Assembly (NCBI RefSeq): GCF_000376385.1
Contig: NZ_AQWN01000003.1
Span: 1 to 64,000 of the forward strand
DNA from: Desulfurispora thermophila DSM 16022
Lineage (GTDB): Bacteria > Bacillota > Desulfotomaculia > Desulfotomaculales > Desulfurisporaceae
Length of the DNA: 64,000 nucleotides
Direction of reading: 5' to 3'
Part shown: in pieces, positions 15,843-23,670 of the stretch
Numbering within the stretch: position 1 is the stretch's first letter
Layout: every line of letters begins with the position of its first letter
Program-made: the position numbers and the translations under genes
Notes under the pieces: model-generated
Databases searched by the model: none
What the model was told of the DNA's origin: nothing
The model's input: the letters and a program-made list of their open reading frames with translations, nothing else

Positions 15843-17183
15843 ATGTTTATTCCTTCGCCAGACCTGCTGGCAGAGAGGTTGCGCGATTGGCGGTTGCAGC
15901 AAAAAGTGGATCTGGAAGATGTGGCGCTGGCCTGTAAAATGCCCCTGAAAAAGCTCAAGGATTTTGAAAACGGGCAGGCCAGGCTTTCGGTGCAGGAGAT
16001 TGAAAATTTATTAAATTATTATGGATTGACAGCGGATCAGCTATTGAGTGAGGGGCCGGGATGGTTGAAAAATGCTAAAAACATCTCTTTAATGGTTATC
16101 ATCGCTATCCTGGTGCTGCTTTCTCTCAGTATTTTGGCTATATATGCAATTAATTTACGAGTGTTTAATGCAACTGCCATAAAACCGCTTTCGGAGCATT
16201 CTCGGCAGGCGGAGAGTGAAAAGATCAGAGAAATGGCGCCTTTGCTGGACTCTGGTGATAGCAAGCAAGAGCAGCCCTTGCAGGGTGAGGCCAAGACGCC
16301 CCGGAAACAGGCCCTGGTCATGCGTTTTTATGGGGATGCGCTTTGGGAACAAACCCCGCCGGATGTGTCCGGCCCCTCTGCGCCCCATGTGCGGGTGTAT
16401 ACAATCACCGCTCTGACAGCCAGGCCAAGCTTACCCGACTGGCTAAACGAGTATCGGCAAAAAACAGACCGGATAATTTTAAACCTGGCCACCAACCACG
16501 CGCTGGATGCCGGTCGGAATGGTGTGCGGGCTTCTCTGGAGTTGTTGCAAAAGGCCGGGTTAACTACACTGGGATTGGGGACGAGTAACCAGTGTTATCA
16601 GCCATTGGTGGTTGATAGCCCGCAGGGCAGAGTGGGCCTGCTGGCTTTTTCTGCCATCCTGCCGCAGGCCGGTTGGAAGGCTGCTCCCGGCAATTTCGGT
16701 GTGGCTCATGCCTATGAGCAAAACAATGTTGTTGCGGCTGTAAGGGCTGCCAGTGCACAGGTGGACCTGCTGGTTGTGTTGATGCACTGGGGAACGACAT
16801 TTGCGCAGCAACCGGCAGCCGGTCAGCTGGCCCTAGCCCACCGCATAATTGATGCCGGTGCGGATCTGATTGTAGGTACTCACCCGCTTACTGTTCAGCA
16901 AATTGAAAGGTACAGGGGCAAATATATCTTTTACAGCCTGGGACACATAACCAGCCGTTATCAGAGCAGTCAGGGCTGCACGGTGGTTGTGGATGTCAAA
17001 GTTGAAGACAGGGATATAGCTGCTGTGGAGCTGCAGGCGGGAGTTTTGCGCCGTGGTCGAGCCAGCTTTGCGCTCAGTGGTACGGAAAAGGAAGTGCTAA
17101 ATAGTTACCTGGTTAAACTCTTACCGGCAGAGAGGGCTGGGATGTCGGACGGAGAAAGATCCAGCCCCCTACTCGTCAGGTAG
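15843..17183 (+). CDS. HTH - transmembrane - CapA-like (PGA_cap metallophosphatase) fusion protein
   Basis: 446 residues. A cytoplasmic N-terminal helix-turn-helix of the XRE/RodZ type (about 9-66) leads to one TM helix (about 82-105), a polar linker (110-155) and an outside domain of the poly-gamma-glutamate capsule CapA family. CapA motifs: NLATNHALDAG (about 214-223), GLTTLGLG, LMHWGTTF (about 314), IDAGADLIVGTHPLTVQQIERYRGKYIFYSLGH (about 345). The first part of a normal CapA domain, with the GD metal-site and the NLE stretch, looks short or degenerate (only RFYGDALWE remains), so catalysis is doubtful. The topology is RodZ-like. It might link envelope sensing to transcription or to the cytoskeleton; this is inference. 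Confidence 0.8.
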   Translation: MFIPSPDLLAERLRDWRLQQKVDLEDVALACKMPLKKLKDFENGQARLSVQEIENLLNYYGLTADQLLSEGPGWLKNAKNISLMVIIAILVLLSLSILAIYAINLRVFNATAIKPLSEHSRQAESEKIREMAPLLDSGDSKQEQPLQGEAKTPRKQALVMRFYGDALWEQTPPDVSGPSAPHVRVYTITALTARPSLPDWLNEYRQKTDRIILNLATNHALDAGRNGVRASLELLQKAGLTTLGLGTSNQCYQPLVVDSPQGRVGLLAFSAILPQAGWKAAPGNFGVAHAYEQNNVVAAVRAASAQVDLLVVLMHWGTTFAQQPAAGQLALAHRIIDAGADLIVGTHPLTVQQIERYRGKYIFYSLGHITSRYQSSQGCTVVVDVKVEDRDIAAVELQAGVLRRGRASFALSGTEKEVLNSYLVKLLPAERAGMSDGERSSPLLVR

Positions 17184-17316
17184 TGTCCACCTCGTCATAG
17201 GACAGGCGGGTGACGCGGGTGTAATTGCCTTTGCGGCGGTCTTCTTCACTGGCGCTTTTCTCCAGCTCTGCATAGTTGCCCGGGGCAATGTCGGGTGTGG
17301 TTTTTTTCTCGGCCAT
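17176..17316 (-). CDS. Short conserved-looking soluble protein, unknown
   Basis: 46 residues, highly charged, no TM. It begins MAEKKTTPDIAPGNYAELE and ends RVTRLSYDEVDTT. GGAG lies 11 bases before the ATG at 17316 (AAAGGAGACGG). Its stop overlaps the end of the CapA fusion gene by 8 bp on the opposite strand. The composition recalls minor spore proteins, but I cannot assign it. The upstream 17317-17458 is AT-rich with no other gene. Confidence 0.5.
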   Translation of the reverse strand: MAEKKTTPDIAPGNYAELEKSASEEDRRKGNYTRVTRLSYDEVDTT

Positions 17317-17458
17317 GTTGTGCCGTCTCCTTTCTTGGATATGAGCCCGCCGTACACTATGACATTTTAGTAACACTGTCAGCAGTTTGATCAGGCTCCT
17401 TTCCGCAAATATGTGAATGCAATATTATAGTTTGCCGGATGAGTAGTTTTTATAACAC

Positions 17459-17588
17459 CCTGGCACATTTTTGTCCTTCTGCAGAAGTCGCTATAAATCG
17501 AAAGCCCCGCAAAACCTTGCGGGGCCTGGCTTTTTATAGCGTCCCAGGAGGGATTCAACCCCTCGACCTACGGATTAGAAGTCCGTTG
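17459..17588. repeat. Degenerate duplicate of the tRNA-Arg 3' half and its terminator (copy A)
   Basis: 17539-17588 matches the 3' half of tRNA-Arg at 19823-19899 (GCGTCCCAGGAGGGATTC, then the anticodon arm through GATTAGAAGTCCGTTG) with damage in the T-arm (TTC-AACCCCTCG). The match continues outside the tRNA: the terminator hairpin CCCCGCAA/TTGCGGGG and the CTTCTGCAGAA stretch are shared with 19750-19822. Such a displaced tRNA 3' end is what remains at the far side of an element integrated into a tRNA gene. Confidence 0.75.
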
Positions 17589-17805
17589 AAGAATCCACTC
17601 CAGAACCGTCAAACCCTTGATACTACTGACTTTTAGCTTTCTAAACCACCTTTATGGCATACGGACTACGTTTAACAATGTGGCAATCTTTTACTCAAAC
17701 TCTGAATACATAAAGAAGGAGTGCTTGGTTCCCCATAGAAATTATTACAACAAAATTATATTTTTTCTTGAAAAGAAATATAATGTAAGAAAGGAAGAAT
17801 TCAAG

Positions 17806-18276
17806 ATGAGTGAGCCTAAAGGTCGCTTTACGCCAAGCACCCCGGATTTTGAGTACCGTGTTCGGTCAAGTTTTTCACAACAATCGGTAATGAATCTTAT
17901 CGGTGCGAAGATTGTTAAGGTCGTTCCGGGTGAAGTAGATATTCAAATTCCTTTTAGAAAAGATCTTACCCAACAGCATGGTTTTCTGCATGCAGGCATC
18001 ATAACGACCATCGTAGATAGTGCTTGTGGGTATGCAGCGTTGAGTCTGATGCCTGCCGATGCTTCTGTTCTTACAGTTGAGTTTAAGGTAAATTTTCTTT
18101 CCCCAGCAAAGGGGGAATGGTTTATAGCTAAAGGGAAAGTAGTGAAACCGGGGCGAACAATTACCGTTTGCTCAGGAGAGGTTTTTACCTTAGGTGCAGA
18201 AGAACCGAAACTTATCGCCACCATGACAGCAACGATGTTGATGCTTCAAGGTCGTCCCGGAATCATGCCAGGTTAA
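17806..18276 (+). CDS. PaaI-family hotdog thioesterase
   Basis: 156 residues. Hotdog-fold acyl-CoA thioesterase features: GAKIVKVVPGEVDIQIPF, the helix motif QQHGFLHAGIITTIVDSACGYAALS (HGxxHxG-like), and LTVEFKVNFLSPAKGEWFIAKGKVVKPGRTI. It hydrolyses an acyl- or aryl-CoA thioester; substrate unknown. AAAGGA lies before the ATG at 17806; the frame runs back to 17617, but that part is AT-rich and not family-like. Codon use is more AT-rich than the flanking core genes, and it lies inside the tRNA-Arg element, so it is probably acquired. Monocistronic. Confidence 0.88.
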   Translation: MSEPKGRFTPSTPDFEYRVRSSFSQQSVMNLIGAKIVKVVPGEVDIQIPFRKDLTQQHGFLHAGIITTIVDSACGYAALSLMPADASVLTVEFKVNFLSPAKGEWFIAKGKVVKPGRTITVCSGEVFTLGAEEPKLIATMTATMLMLQGRPGIMPG

Positions 18277-18350
18277 GGGTATAGCAATGCGTTTGCGGGT
18301 TAGTTTCAGAATTTTTGGGTTATATTAACGCCTTGCGAGCATAAAAGCAA

Positions 18351-18433
18351 CGGACTAACTTTTTTCGCCCCCATAAGCGGGGCATTTTTAGTCCATTTTT
18401 TAAAAATCGAAGGGAAGCGGACTAACTTTTTTT
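18351..18433 (+). repeat. Short direct repeats and a terminator inside the element
   Basis: CGGACTAACTTTTTT occurs at 18351-18365 and again at 18418-18432. Between them GCCCC/GGGGC (18367-18383) followed by ATTTTTA can end the thioesterase transcript, and TAAAAATCGAAGG (from about 18401) matches the flank of the tRNA-Arg terminator. It reads as a mosaic of broken attachment-site flank. Confidence 0.5.
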
Positions 18434-18471
18434 GAAGGTCAGTTAAAGGGTTTTGGGAATTTTTAAAAACA

Positions 18472-18492
18472 AACCCTTGTATTACAAGGGTT
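18472..18492. repeat. Perfect 10-bp inverted repeat next to att copy B
   Basis: AACCCTTGTA and TACAAGGGTT around one T, followed by another TACAAGGG. It lies 17 bp before the second tRNA-derived repeat and could be an integrase arm site or a terminator. Confidence 0.45.
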
Positions 18493-18509
18493 ACAAGGGC
18501 TTCAGACTT

Positions 18510-18550
18510 TGGCGTCCCAGGAGGGATTCGAACCCCCGACCTACGGATTA
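18510..18550. repeat. tRNA-Arg 3'-half duplicate (copy B), attachment-site remnant
   Basis: 41 bases identical to the plus-strand view of the tRNA-Arg 3' half (19824 onward) except for one G to A. The match breaks inside the anticodon region at GGATTA. It runs from the CCA end to the anticodon, which is the common crossover segment for tRNA-targeting tyrosine integrases. Confidence 0.75.
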
Positions 18551-18577
18551 CGGCAGGAATATGTCAATACTGTAGAG

Positions 18578-18626
18578 GTAATATAATTACTTTTACTTGT
18601 AATAATACTACTACAGATGTTATAAT
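18578..18626 (+). promoter_or_regulatory. Probable promoter/operator of XRE-hicB-hicA
   Basis: A TATAAT at 18621-18626 with TTGTAA 18 bases upstream (18597-18602) fits a sigma-A promoter. GTAATATAATTAC (18578-18590) is palindromic and is followed by related GTAATAATAC half-sites, as expected for autoregulation by the XRE protein or HicB. Confidence 0.45.
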
Positions 18627-18647
18627 GTTACTGAAAGGGGGATCGTT

Positions 18648-18887
18648 GTGGCTATCAGAATTAAAGTATCTGAATTACTGGGAAGACACAAAATGACTCA
18701 AAAAGAATTGTCCCAAAAAACAGGCATACGCCCGGGCACTGTTTCCGCTTTATACCATGAGACTATCAAGCGGCTGGAAATAGAACACCTGGACAAAATT
18801 TGCGCCGCCCTCAACTGCCAGCCTGGGGATCTGTTTGAATACATTCCCACCGCAAGGGAGGAAAATCAGAATGCAGCGTCGGTTTAA
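18648..18887 (+). CDS. XRE-family helix-turn-helix regulator
   Basis: 79 residues, a single Cro/C1-type HTH of the YozG/YdaS-like short class: KVSELLGRHKMTQKELSQKTGIRPGTVSALY, then the HLDKICAALNCQPGDLFEY block. GTG start with AAGGGGG 6 bases before. Its end overlaps the start of hicB by 17 bp in another frame, so expression is coupled. It probably represses its own toxin-antitoxin operon. Confidence 0.88.
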   Translation: MAIRIKVSELLGRHKMTQKELSQKTGIRPGTVSALYHETIKRLEIEHLDKICAALNCQPGDLFEYIPTAREENQNAASV

Positions 18888-19101
18888 GGTAATCCTGGAG
18901 TGGGACAAGGAAGCAAAGGTATACGTTGTCACCGTACCCGCACTGCCCGGCTGCTCCACTTTTGGTCGCTCCAGGGAGGAAGCGCTAGAAATGGCCAAGG
19001 ATGCTATTCAGGTCACGCTTGAGGGTCTGAAAGCTATTGGCCAACCTGTTCCGACCGAAGACAAGGACGTATCGCTTGCAGAAGTGGTGCTACCGGCATG
19101 A
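18871..19101 (+). CDS. hicB: HicB-type antitoxin
   Basis: 76 residues of the HicB/UPF0150 partial-RNase-H fold: RRFKVILEWDKEAKVYVVTVPALPGCSTFGRSREEALEMAKDAIQVTLE. GGGAGG lies 9 bases before the ATG at 18871. There is no C-terminal DNA-binding extension, unlike longer HicB proteins; the upstream XRE protein could supply that role. It overlaps hicA by 4 bases (ATGA). It neutralises HicA by direct binding. Confidence 0.9.
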   Translation: MQRRFKVILEWDKEAKVYVVTVPALPGCSTFGRSREEALEMAKDAIQVTLEGLKAIGQPVPTEDKDVSLAEVVLPA

Positions 19102-19337
19102 TGTCACCCAGGCTGCCGAGGGTAACCGCAAAGCAGCTCATCCGAGCTTTAACCAGGGCAGGTTTTGTGCTGGGCCACAAGGGAAGCACATCACACCGCT
19201 TTTATGTTCACTCTGAAGACCGCAGTCGGTATGCTGTTGTGCCGGTGCATGGTAAGGACATTATCCCTGTTGGTACACTGGCTGAAATTTTGCGTACTGC
19301 TAAAATAACACCTGATGAATTAAGGGATTTACTCTAA
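19098..19337 (+). CDS. hicA: HicA-type mRNA interferase toxin
   Basis: 79 residues with the dsRBD-like HicA fold: TAKQLIRALTRAGFVLGHKGSTSHRFYV, then VVPVHGKDIIPVGTLAEILRTAKI. The catalytic His is present at about residue 33 (STSH, where GSH is usual). The family cleaves mRNA and tmRNA when freed from HicB. Order here is antitoxin first. The operon looks intact although the neighbouring integrase is broken. Confidence 0.9.
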   Translation: MMSPRLPRVTAKQLIRALTRAGFVLGHKGSTSHRFYVHSEDRSRYAVVPVHGKDIIPVGTLAEILRTAKITPDELRDLL

Positions 19338-19373
19338 CGCCGTCCTTTCCTCCTTTATCCCCCCCTGGCTCGC

Positions 19374-19694
19374 TTGAACATCCGGGCAGCTACCGCTTTG
19401 GTCAGGTCAGGACCAGGCAATCCTGCTTGCCCAAGAAAGTTCCTGAAAAAGCACGGGCTGCCGCCTCTTTCATTTCACGGCTTGTGGTACACAGCGGCCA
19501 CCATGCTAATCAACCAGGGCCTGCCGGCCAAAAGTATCAGCGGTCACCTGGGCCATGCCAACATTGGCACCACCATGGATATATACGGCCACTACCTCAA
19601 GAGTGCCGACAGGGAAGCAGCAGACAGGCTGGAACGGGTCTACCAGACCATGAAAGAAAGCGGGCAAAAAGGCACGAAAAAAGGACGGGCATAA
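19374..19694 (+). pseudogene. Tyrosine recombinase (integrase) C-terminal remnant, inactive
   Basis: About 106 residues, only the end of the catalytic domain. The box normally reading HxLRHTAAT is here FHGLWYTAATMLI, so the catalytic Arg of HxxR is Trp and the next His is Tyr. The later HLGHANIGTTMDIYGHY keeps the His and the nucleophile Tyr. The N-terminal domain and the first catalytic Arg are missing. It sits 128 bp from the tRNA-Arg 3' end, the expected location for the integrase of the element. Confidence 0.82.
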
Positions 19695-19785
19695 TGCCTG
19701 TCCTTTGGTCTTGTTGGGTACGGTTTTGGGGAGCTTGGCACGCGTTTGGCACACTTTCGCCTTTCTGCAGAATTTGCTAAAAATC

Positions 19786-19812
19786 GAAGGCCCCGCAAAT
19801 GCTTGCGGGGCC
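19786..19812 (-). terminator. Terminator of tRNA-Arg
   Basis: GGCCCCGCAA and TTGCGGGGCC around ATGC; on the minus strand it is followed by TTCGATTTTT, 11 bp past the tRNA CCA end. A diverged copy is found at 17499-17526. Confidence 0.75.
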
Positions 19813-19822
19813 TGGCTTTTTC

Positions 19823-19899
<77 letters not shown>

Positions 19900-19925
19900 A
19901 GCAACAATTTACTAGCGCAAGAGCT

Positions 19926-19955
19926 ATTATAGCAAAAACCAGCAGCCAGTGTCAA
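19926..19955 (-). promoter_or_regulatory. Sigma-A promoter of tRNA-Arg
   Basis: On the minus strand TTGACA (19955-19950) and TATAAT (19931-19926) are perfect consensus boxes with an 18-base spacer, about 27 bases before the tRNA 5' end. Confidence 0.85.
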
Positions 19956-19997
19956 ATACTTTGCGCAGGATAGAGTTACATATTGGCCACAAAAGCG

Positions 19998-20648
19998 TTA
20001 GTCAGCGGTTTCAAATAGTTTCAGTTTTTCGTTTTGTCCGATGACAATTAAAATATCATTTTTCTCCAGCACCTGTTTGGCGCCGGGTGAAATAATGAAA
20101 TCACCGTTGCGGCGGATGGCCAGGACGGTAATCCCGTATTTCTTGCGCAGGTCAACCTCCTGCAAGGTTTTGCCCAGAAATTTTTCCGGTGCGGCCATTT
20201 CAATCAGGCTGTAGTCGGGGGAAAGGTTAATCTGGTCGATGATGTTGCGCGATACCAGCCAGCGGGCTACTCGTTCCCCCATGTCCCTTTCGGGGAAAAC
20301 CACTATATCTGCACCGACACGCTCAAGTACCTTGCCGTGCAGTTCGTTGGTGGCTTTGGCCACCACTTTTTTTACGCCAATTTCTTTCAGCATCACCGTG
20401 ACCAGAATGCTGGACTGAACGTCCTGACCGATGGCCACAATCACCACGTCAAAATTGCGGATGCCCAGAGACTTCAGTACACCCTCTTCCAGGGCATTGG
20501 CCTGGACGGCATGAGTGACCACATCGGCCATGTTGTTGATATTGGCTTCGTTTGTATCAATGGCCAGAACTTCATAACCCATTCTGATTAGAGTGCGGGC
20601 CAGGCTGGAGCCGAAGCGGCCCAAGCCAATTACAGCAAATTGTTTCAC
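19998..20648 (-). CDS. KtrA/TrkA-type potassium channel gating subunit
   Basis: 216 residues, cytosolic. An N-terminal RCK domain with the NAD(H)/nucleotide fold (FAVIGLGRFGSSLARTL, acidic end at AIDTNE) is followed by an RCK_C domain (about 140-215: SPDYSLIEMAAPEKFLGKTLQEVDLRKKYGITVLAIRR). RCK_C domains of this type often bind c-di-AMP in Firmicutes. It gates the TrkH/KtrB pore encoded 44 bp upstream in the same operon. Confidence 0.92.
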   Translation of the reverse strand: MKQFAVIGLGRFGSSLARTLIRMGYEVLAIDTNEANINNMADVVTHAVQANALEEGVLKSLGIRNFDVVIVAIGQDVQSSILVTVMLKEIGVKKVVAKATNELHGKVLERVGADIVVFPERDMGERVARWLVSRNIIDQINLSPDYSLIEMAAPEKFLGKTLQEVDLRKKYGITVLAIRRNGDFIISPGAKQVLEKNDILIVIGQNEKLKLFETAD

Positions 20649-20692
20649 AGTGTTCCATTCCTTTCCCCAACTATGGTTAATACCTTGCAGTC

Positions 20693-22039
20693 TTAGCCAA
20701 TGAGTATGTTGCCCGGGGGATGTTTGATGGGCAGAGTAACTTTGGAGCGTTCGGCAAAGGCCAGCACCGCCGTCATGGTACCCACCCGCCCCAGGAACAT
20801 GGTGAGAATAATAATTAACCGCCCGGCATCCGAAAGGTGCGGTGTCAGGCCCATGGTCAGTCCCACAGTACCGAAGGCCGATACCGTTTCAAAAAGCGTT
20901 AGCAGAAAATTGTCCTGGTGTTCTGTATACAGCAGAGCGGTGCTGACCCCAAGGACCAGGGCGATGGCCAGGAGCAGGATGGCCAGTGATTTGGCTACCT
21001 GTTCCCGCGGTACCATGCGCCGGAAAATAGTCACATCGATGCTCCCTCTGGCCAGTGATAATATGGACGAACCAAGGACGGCAAAAGTGGTGGTTTTGAT
21101 GCCGCCCCCGGTGGAGCCGGGTGAGGCGCCGATAAACATGAGAATAATGATCATCATTTGGGTGTAGCTGTGCAATGCACTAATGTCAACGGTATTATAG
21201 CCCGCAGTGCGGGGAGTCACGGACTGGAAATAAGAGGCCAGCAATTTTCCGGTCCAGGTATAGTTTTTTATCGTGTTGTCATTTTCAAACAAGTAGAAGA
21301 GCAGGGTGCCGCAGACAATCAGTCCGGCAGTAACTACCAGCACCAGCTTGGTGTGCGTAGTCAGCTTTTTGTGTTGCCGCCAGTTAACAAGGTCTACAAT
21401 GACACTGAAGCCAATGCCGCCCAGAATAATCAACGTGGTGATGCACAGGTTCACCGTGACGTCCTGCACATAACCCGTTAAAGAACGAAATTGACCAAAC
21501 AAATCGAACCCGGCATTGTTAAATGCCGATATGGAGTGAAAAAGACCGAACCACAGGGCCCGGGGGAGGGGCATGTCCAGACTGAAGCGCCACGCCAGTG
21601 CAGTGGCAAAGAAAGCTTCCGTGACAAATGTAAAAATCAGGACGTACTTACCCAGATTCACTATGCCCTGCAGATGGTTCTGGTTGAGGGATGCCTGCAT
21701 CAGCAACCGGGTTTTCAGACCGATCTTTTTCCCCAGCAGCAGAAACATGAAAGTGGCCATGGTCATAAAACCCAGACCGCCAATCTGTATCAATGCCAGG
21801 ATGATGATCTGACCGGCTGTTGACCAGTAGGTACCCGTGTCCACTACTACCAGTCCGGTTACGCAAACGGCCGAAGTGGCCGTAAAAAGAGCCGTTAAAA
21901 AGCTGGTGGCCTCGTGTTTGGCCGAGGCAAAAGGCATGCTCAGCAGCGTGGCACCCAGCAAAATGGTCAGGGCGAACCCTGCTACTAAAACTCTGGGTGG
22001 GCTTGGGTTAAGCCTTCTTTTTTTGAAAATAGCTCTCAT
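20693..22039 (-). CDS. TrkH/KtrB-family potassium transporter subunit
   Basis: 448 residues, 8-10 TM helices with the four pore-loop repeats of the family: TAVCVTGLVVVDTGTYWS, SISAFNNAGFDLFG, VTPRTAGYNTVDI and ETVSAFGTVGLTMG. It moves K+ (possibly with Na+) into the cell with its RCK partner. First gene of a two-gene operon, pore then gate. The start has GGTGA 5 bases before the ATG. Confidence 0.93.
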   Translation of the reverse strand: MRAIFKKRRLNPSPPRVLVAGFALTILLGATLLSMPFASAKHEATSFLTALFTATSAVCVTGLVVVDTGTYWSTAGQIIILALIQIGGLGFMTMATFMFLLLGKKIGLKTRLLMQASLNQNHLQGIVNLGKYVLIFTFVTEAFFATALAWRFSLDMPLPRALWFGLFHSISAFNNAGFDLFGQFRSLTGYVQDVTVNLCITTLIILGGIGFSVIVDLVNWRQHKKLTTHTKLVLVVTAGLIVCGTLLFYLFENDNTIKNYTWTGKLLASYFQSVTPRTAGYNTVDISALHSYTQMMIIILMFIGASPGSTGGGIKTTTFAVLGSSILSLARGSIDVTIFRRMVPREQVAKSLAILLLAIALVLGVSTALLYTEHQDNFLLTLFETVSAFGTVGLTMGLTPHLSDAGRLIIILTMFLGRVGTMTAVLAFAERSKVTLPIKHPPGNILIG

Positions 22040-22417
22040 TTATGTCACCGGTGCTTTATTGTTTGGATGTTTGGATGTATTAAATGTTATCACTTGCTTG
22101 ATTTAAAGCAAGCGTGTTTTCAGGATGCCGTTCATTTATTTTGGGCAATTTAGGTGCCACAACACTTTCTTATGCATTTATAATAATCTTTTCGCTTATT
22201 TTTAAGCTCGTTTCGGATAATTTTTTGCAAATTCTTTTAACGTGGAGCAAATACTGTTGAAACGCCGGTTGCAATCAAACCAGTTCGCAAGTTGCAGTGC
22301 GTTCGTTAGTTTGTATATTTTAGGAATTTTTTTGCGTTCAGCTTTTGCATTTCTATAGAATAATCTATAATTTAAACAATATTCGTTTAAATTTAAAAAC
22401 TCAAGAAGGTGAGCATT
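22040..22417. other. AT-rich intergenic region
   Basis: Holds the divergent starts of ktrB and the MetE-like gene. An open frame on the minus strand (22202-22423) covers the start of the next gene, has no ribosome site and no recognisable product, and is probably chance. I see no RNA element here. Confidence 0.5.
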
Positions 22418-23449
22418 ATGCAATTACCCGGCAACTGTCGCACGACGGCCATGGGCATTTTGCCCCACCAGGAGATTGAGCGGGCCGTTGATTTGGCCCT
22501 GACGTTGGATATACCCTTTTGGCCACAGCTCCCCCGCTACAGCTATTATGAGGACATGTATGTGCAGGTCAGTGAGCATTTTCCCGGTATTTTGGTGGAT
22601 GAAAGGCAACAGAGGATCACTCTGGATACGGGGCGGTTTTTTGAGGAACTGGCGGATTATGCGGCGCAAAGTGATGGGGAGGAAATATTCAAGCTGTCAC
22701 CCCAGTATTCGGTTGCTTTTGATGCTTTTCTAGCCCGGGATCTTTCCCCCTACCGGTTGGTCAGGGGGCAGAGCATAGGTCCGATCAGTTTCGGTCACAA
22801 AATAGTGGACGAAAACTTAAAGCCGGTTATCTATAATGATGATATTCGGGAATTTATGTACGACTTTATTGCCCGCAAGGTCAATGTCCAGTACCGCCAG
22901 ATGAAAGAGATACACCCCGCCCCCTTTGTCTGGGTGGATGAGCCGGGGCTGGAAATCATATTCGGTTCATTCAGCGGCTACAGCAGCGAGAGGGCAAAAA
23001 AGGATTTTGGGTCTTTTTTACATAGTCTGGAAGGCCCCCGGGGAGTGCACCTGTGTGGCAACCCGGACTGGTCTTTTTTACTGCAGGGGTTGGATTTAAA
23101 CATTCTTTCCATTGATGCCTACAGCCTGGGACAGATTTTCAGCCGCTACACCGATGCGATCAGGGAATTCCTGGCCGGTGGCAACATTATTTGCTGGGGC
23201 ATAGTACCCACTCTGAGTGAAGAATTGGGACAGGAAAGTGTGGAAAAACTGGTGGGGCGATTGGAGGAGATCTGGGGTAACCTGACCGGGAAAGGGATCG
23301 GCTTAAAACAGATCCTGCGCCAATCATGGCTGGCGCCGGCTCGCTGCTGTTTAATCAATGCGGATGGGTATCTGACAGTGGAGCGATCCTTTGCCACCCT
23401 GCGCCAGGTGGCTGCTCTGCTAAGGGACAAGTACAACCTGGCCGACTGA
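22418..23449 (+). CDS. UROD/MetE-like protein (cobalamin-independent methionine synthase-type fold)
   Basis: 343 residues. TIM-barrel of the UROD/MetE-like superfamily found in anaerobes: the opening NCRTTAMGILPHQEIERAVDLALTLDIPFWPQLPR is the hallmark, then FVWVDEPGLEIIFG, the metal-site-like GVHLCGNPDWSFLL (His and Cys), and the late APARCCLINAD Cys. The family is thought to transfer methyl groups to or from corrinoid or thiol acceptors; substrate unknown. AAGGTG lies 6 bases before the ATG at 22418, preferred over the GTG at 22409. Monocistronic. Confidence 0.82.
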   Translation: MQLPGNCRTTAMGILPHQEIERAVDLALTLDIPFWPQLPRYSYYEDMYVQVSEHFPGILVDERQQRITLDTGRFFEELADYAAQSDGEEIFKLSPQYSVAFDAFLARDLSPYRLVRGQSIGPISFGHKIVDENLKPVIYNDDIREFMYDFIARKVNVQYRQMKEIHPAPFVWVDEPGLEIIFGSFSGYSSERAKKDFGSFLHSLEGPRGVHLCGNPDWSFLLQGLDLNILSIDAYSLGQIFSRYTDAIREFLAGGNIICWGIVPTLSEELGQESVEKLVGRLEEIWGNLTGKGIGLKQILRQSWLAPARCCLINADGYLTVERSFATLRQVAALLRDKYNLAD

Positions 23450-23524
23450 ACTGGTGGTAGATATTACCGCTGGATATATTAACAGACCAGCAATTATAAT
23501 AATTAGTAAATTATATAGCCGAAT

Positions 23525-23660
23525 CATTGTTCCAAGAACAATGTACGGGGGAACTAATTTTTGGGGTGAAGCGGCGATTTAGACGGGAGGTGAATTTACT
23601 AAATCGCGGTAGGGTGATCCTCAACCCGAACCCGTCAACTAACCCCGGAGGCTGCAGAGG
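23525..23660 (+). promoter_or_regulatory. Cyclic-di-AMP riboswitch (ydaO/yuaA leader)
   Basis: The conserved blocks of this class are visible in order: CGGGGGAACTAA, TTTGGGGTGAAGC, a hairpin (GCGATTTAG/CTAAATCGC), GGTAGGGTGATCCT, CAACCCGAACCCGTCAACTA and ACCCCGGAGGC. It ends 10 bases before the start of a cell-wall hydrolase gene, the commonest target. These riboswitches turn genes off at high c-di-AMP. No separate terminator hairpin is seen; since GGAGGCTGCAGAGGAGGAG includes the ribosome site, control may be on translation. Confidence 0.9.
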
Positions 23661-23670
23661 AGGAGAATAA

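Larger units (their letters stand above)
17589..19822. mobile_element. Eroded integrative element(s) at tRNA-Arg(UCU)
   Basis: The segment is bounded by tRNA-Arg 3'-half sequences: degenerate copy A (17539-17588) on one side and the intact tRNA on the other. A third copy inside (18510-18550) divides it into two parts. Part 1 holds a thioesterase gene; part 2 holds XRE-hicB-hicA and a broken tyrosine integrase next to the tRNA, the usual place for an int gene. The stretch is more AT-rich than its surroundings. I infer successive or tandem integration events followed by deletion; it can no longer move by its own integrase. Confidence 0.7.

Noticed and set aside
17499-17640. A second functional tRNA gene
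   Set aside because: The 5' half, D-arm and an intact T-loop are absent; it is a degenerate 3'-half duplicate.
18510-18560. Functional tRNA at copy B
   Set aside because: Homology stops in the anticodon region; there is no 5' half.
22202-22423. 73-codon minus-strand open frame before the MetE-like gene
   Set aside because: AT-rich, no ribosome site, no recognisable sequence, and it covers the ribosome site and start of the plus-strand gene.
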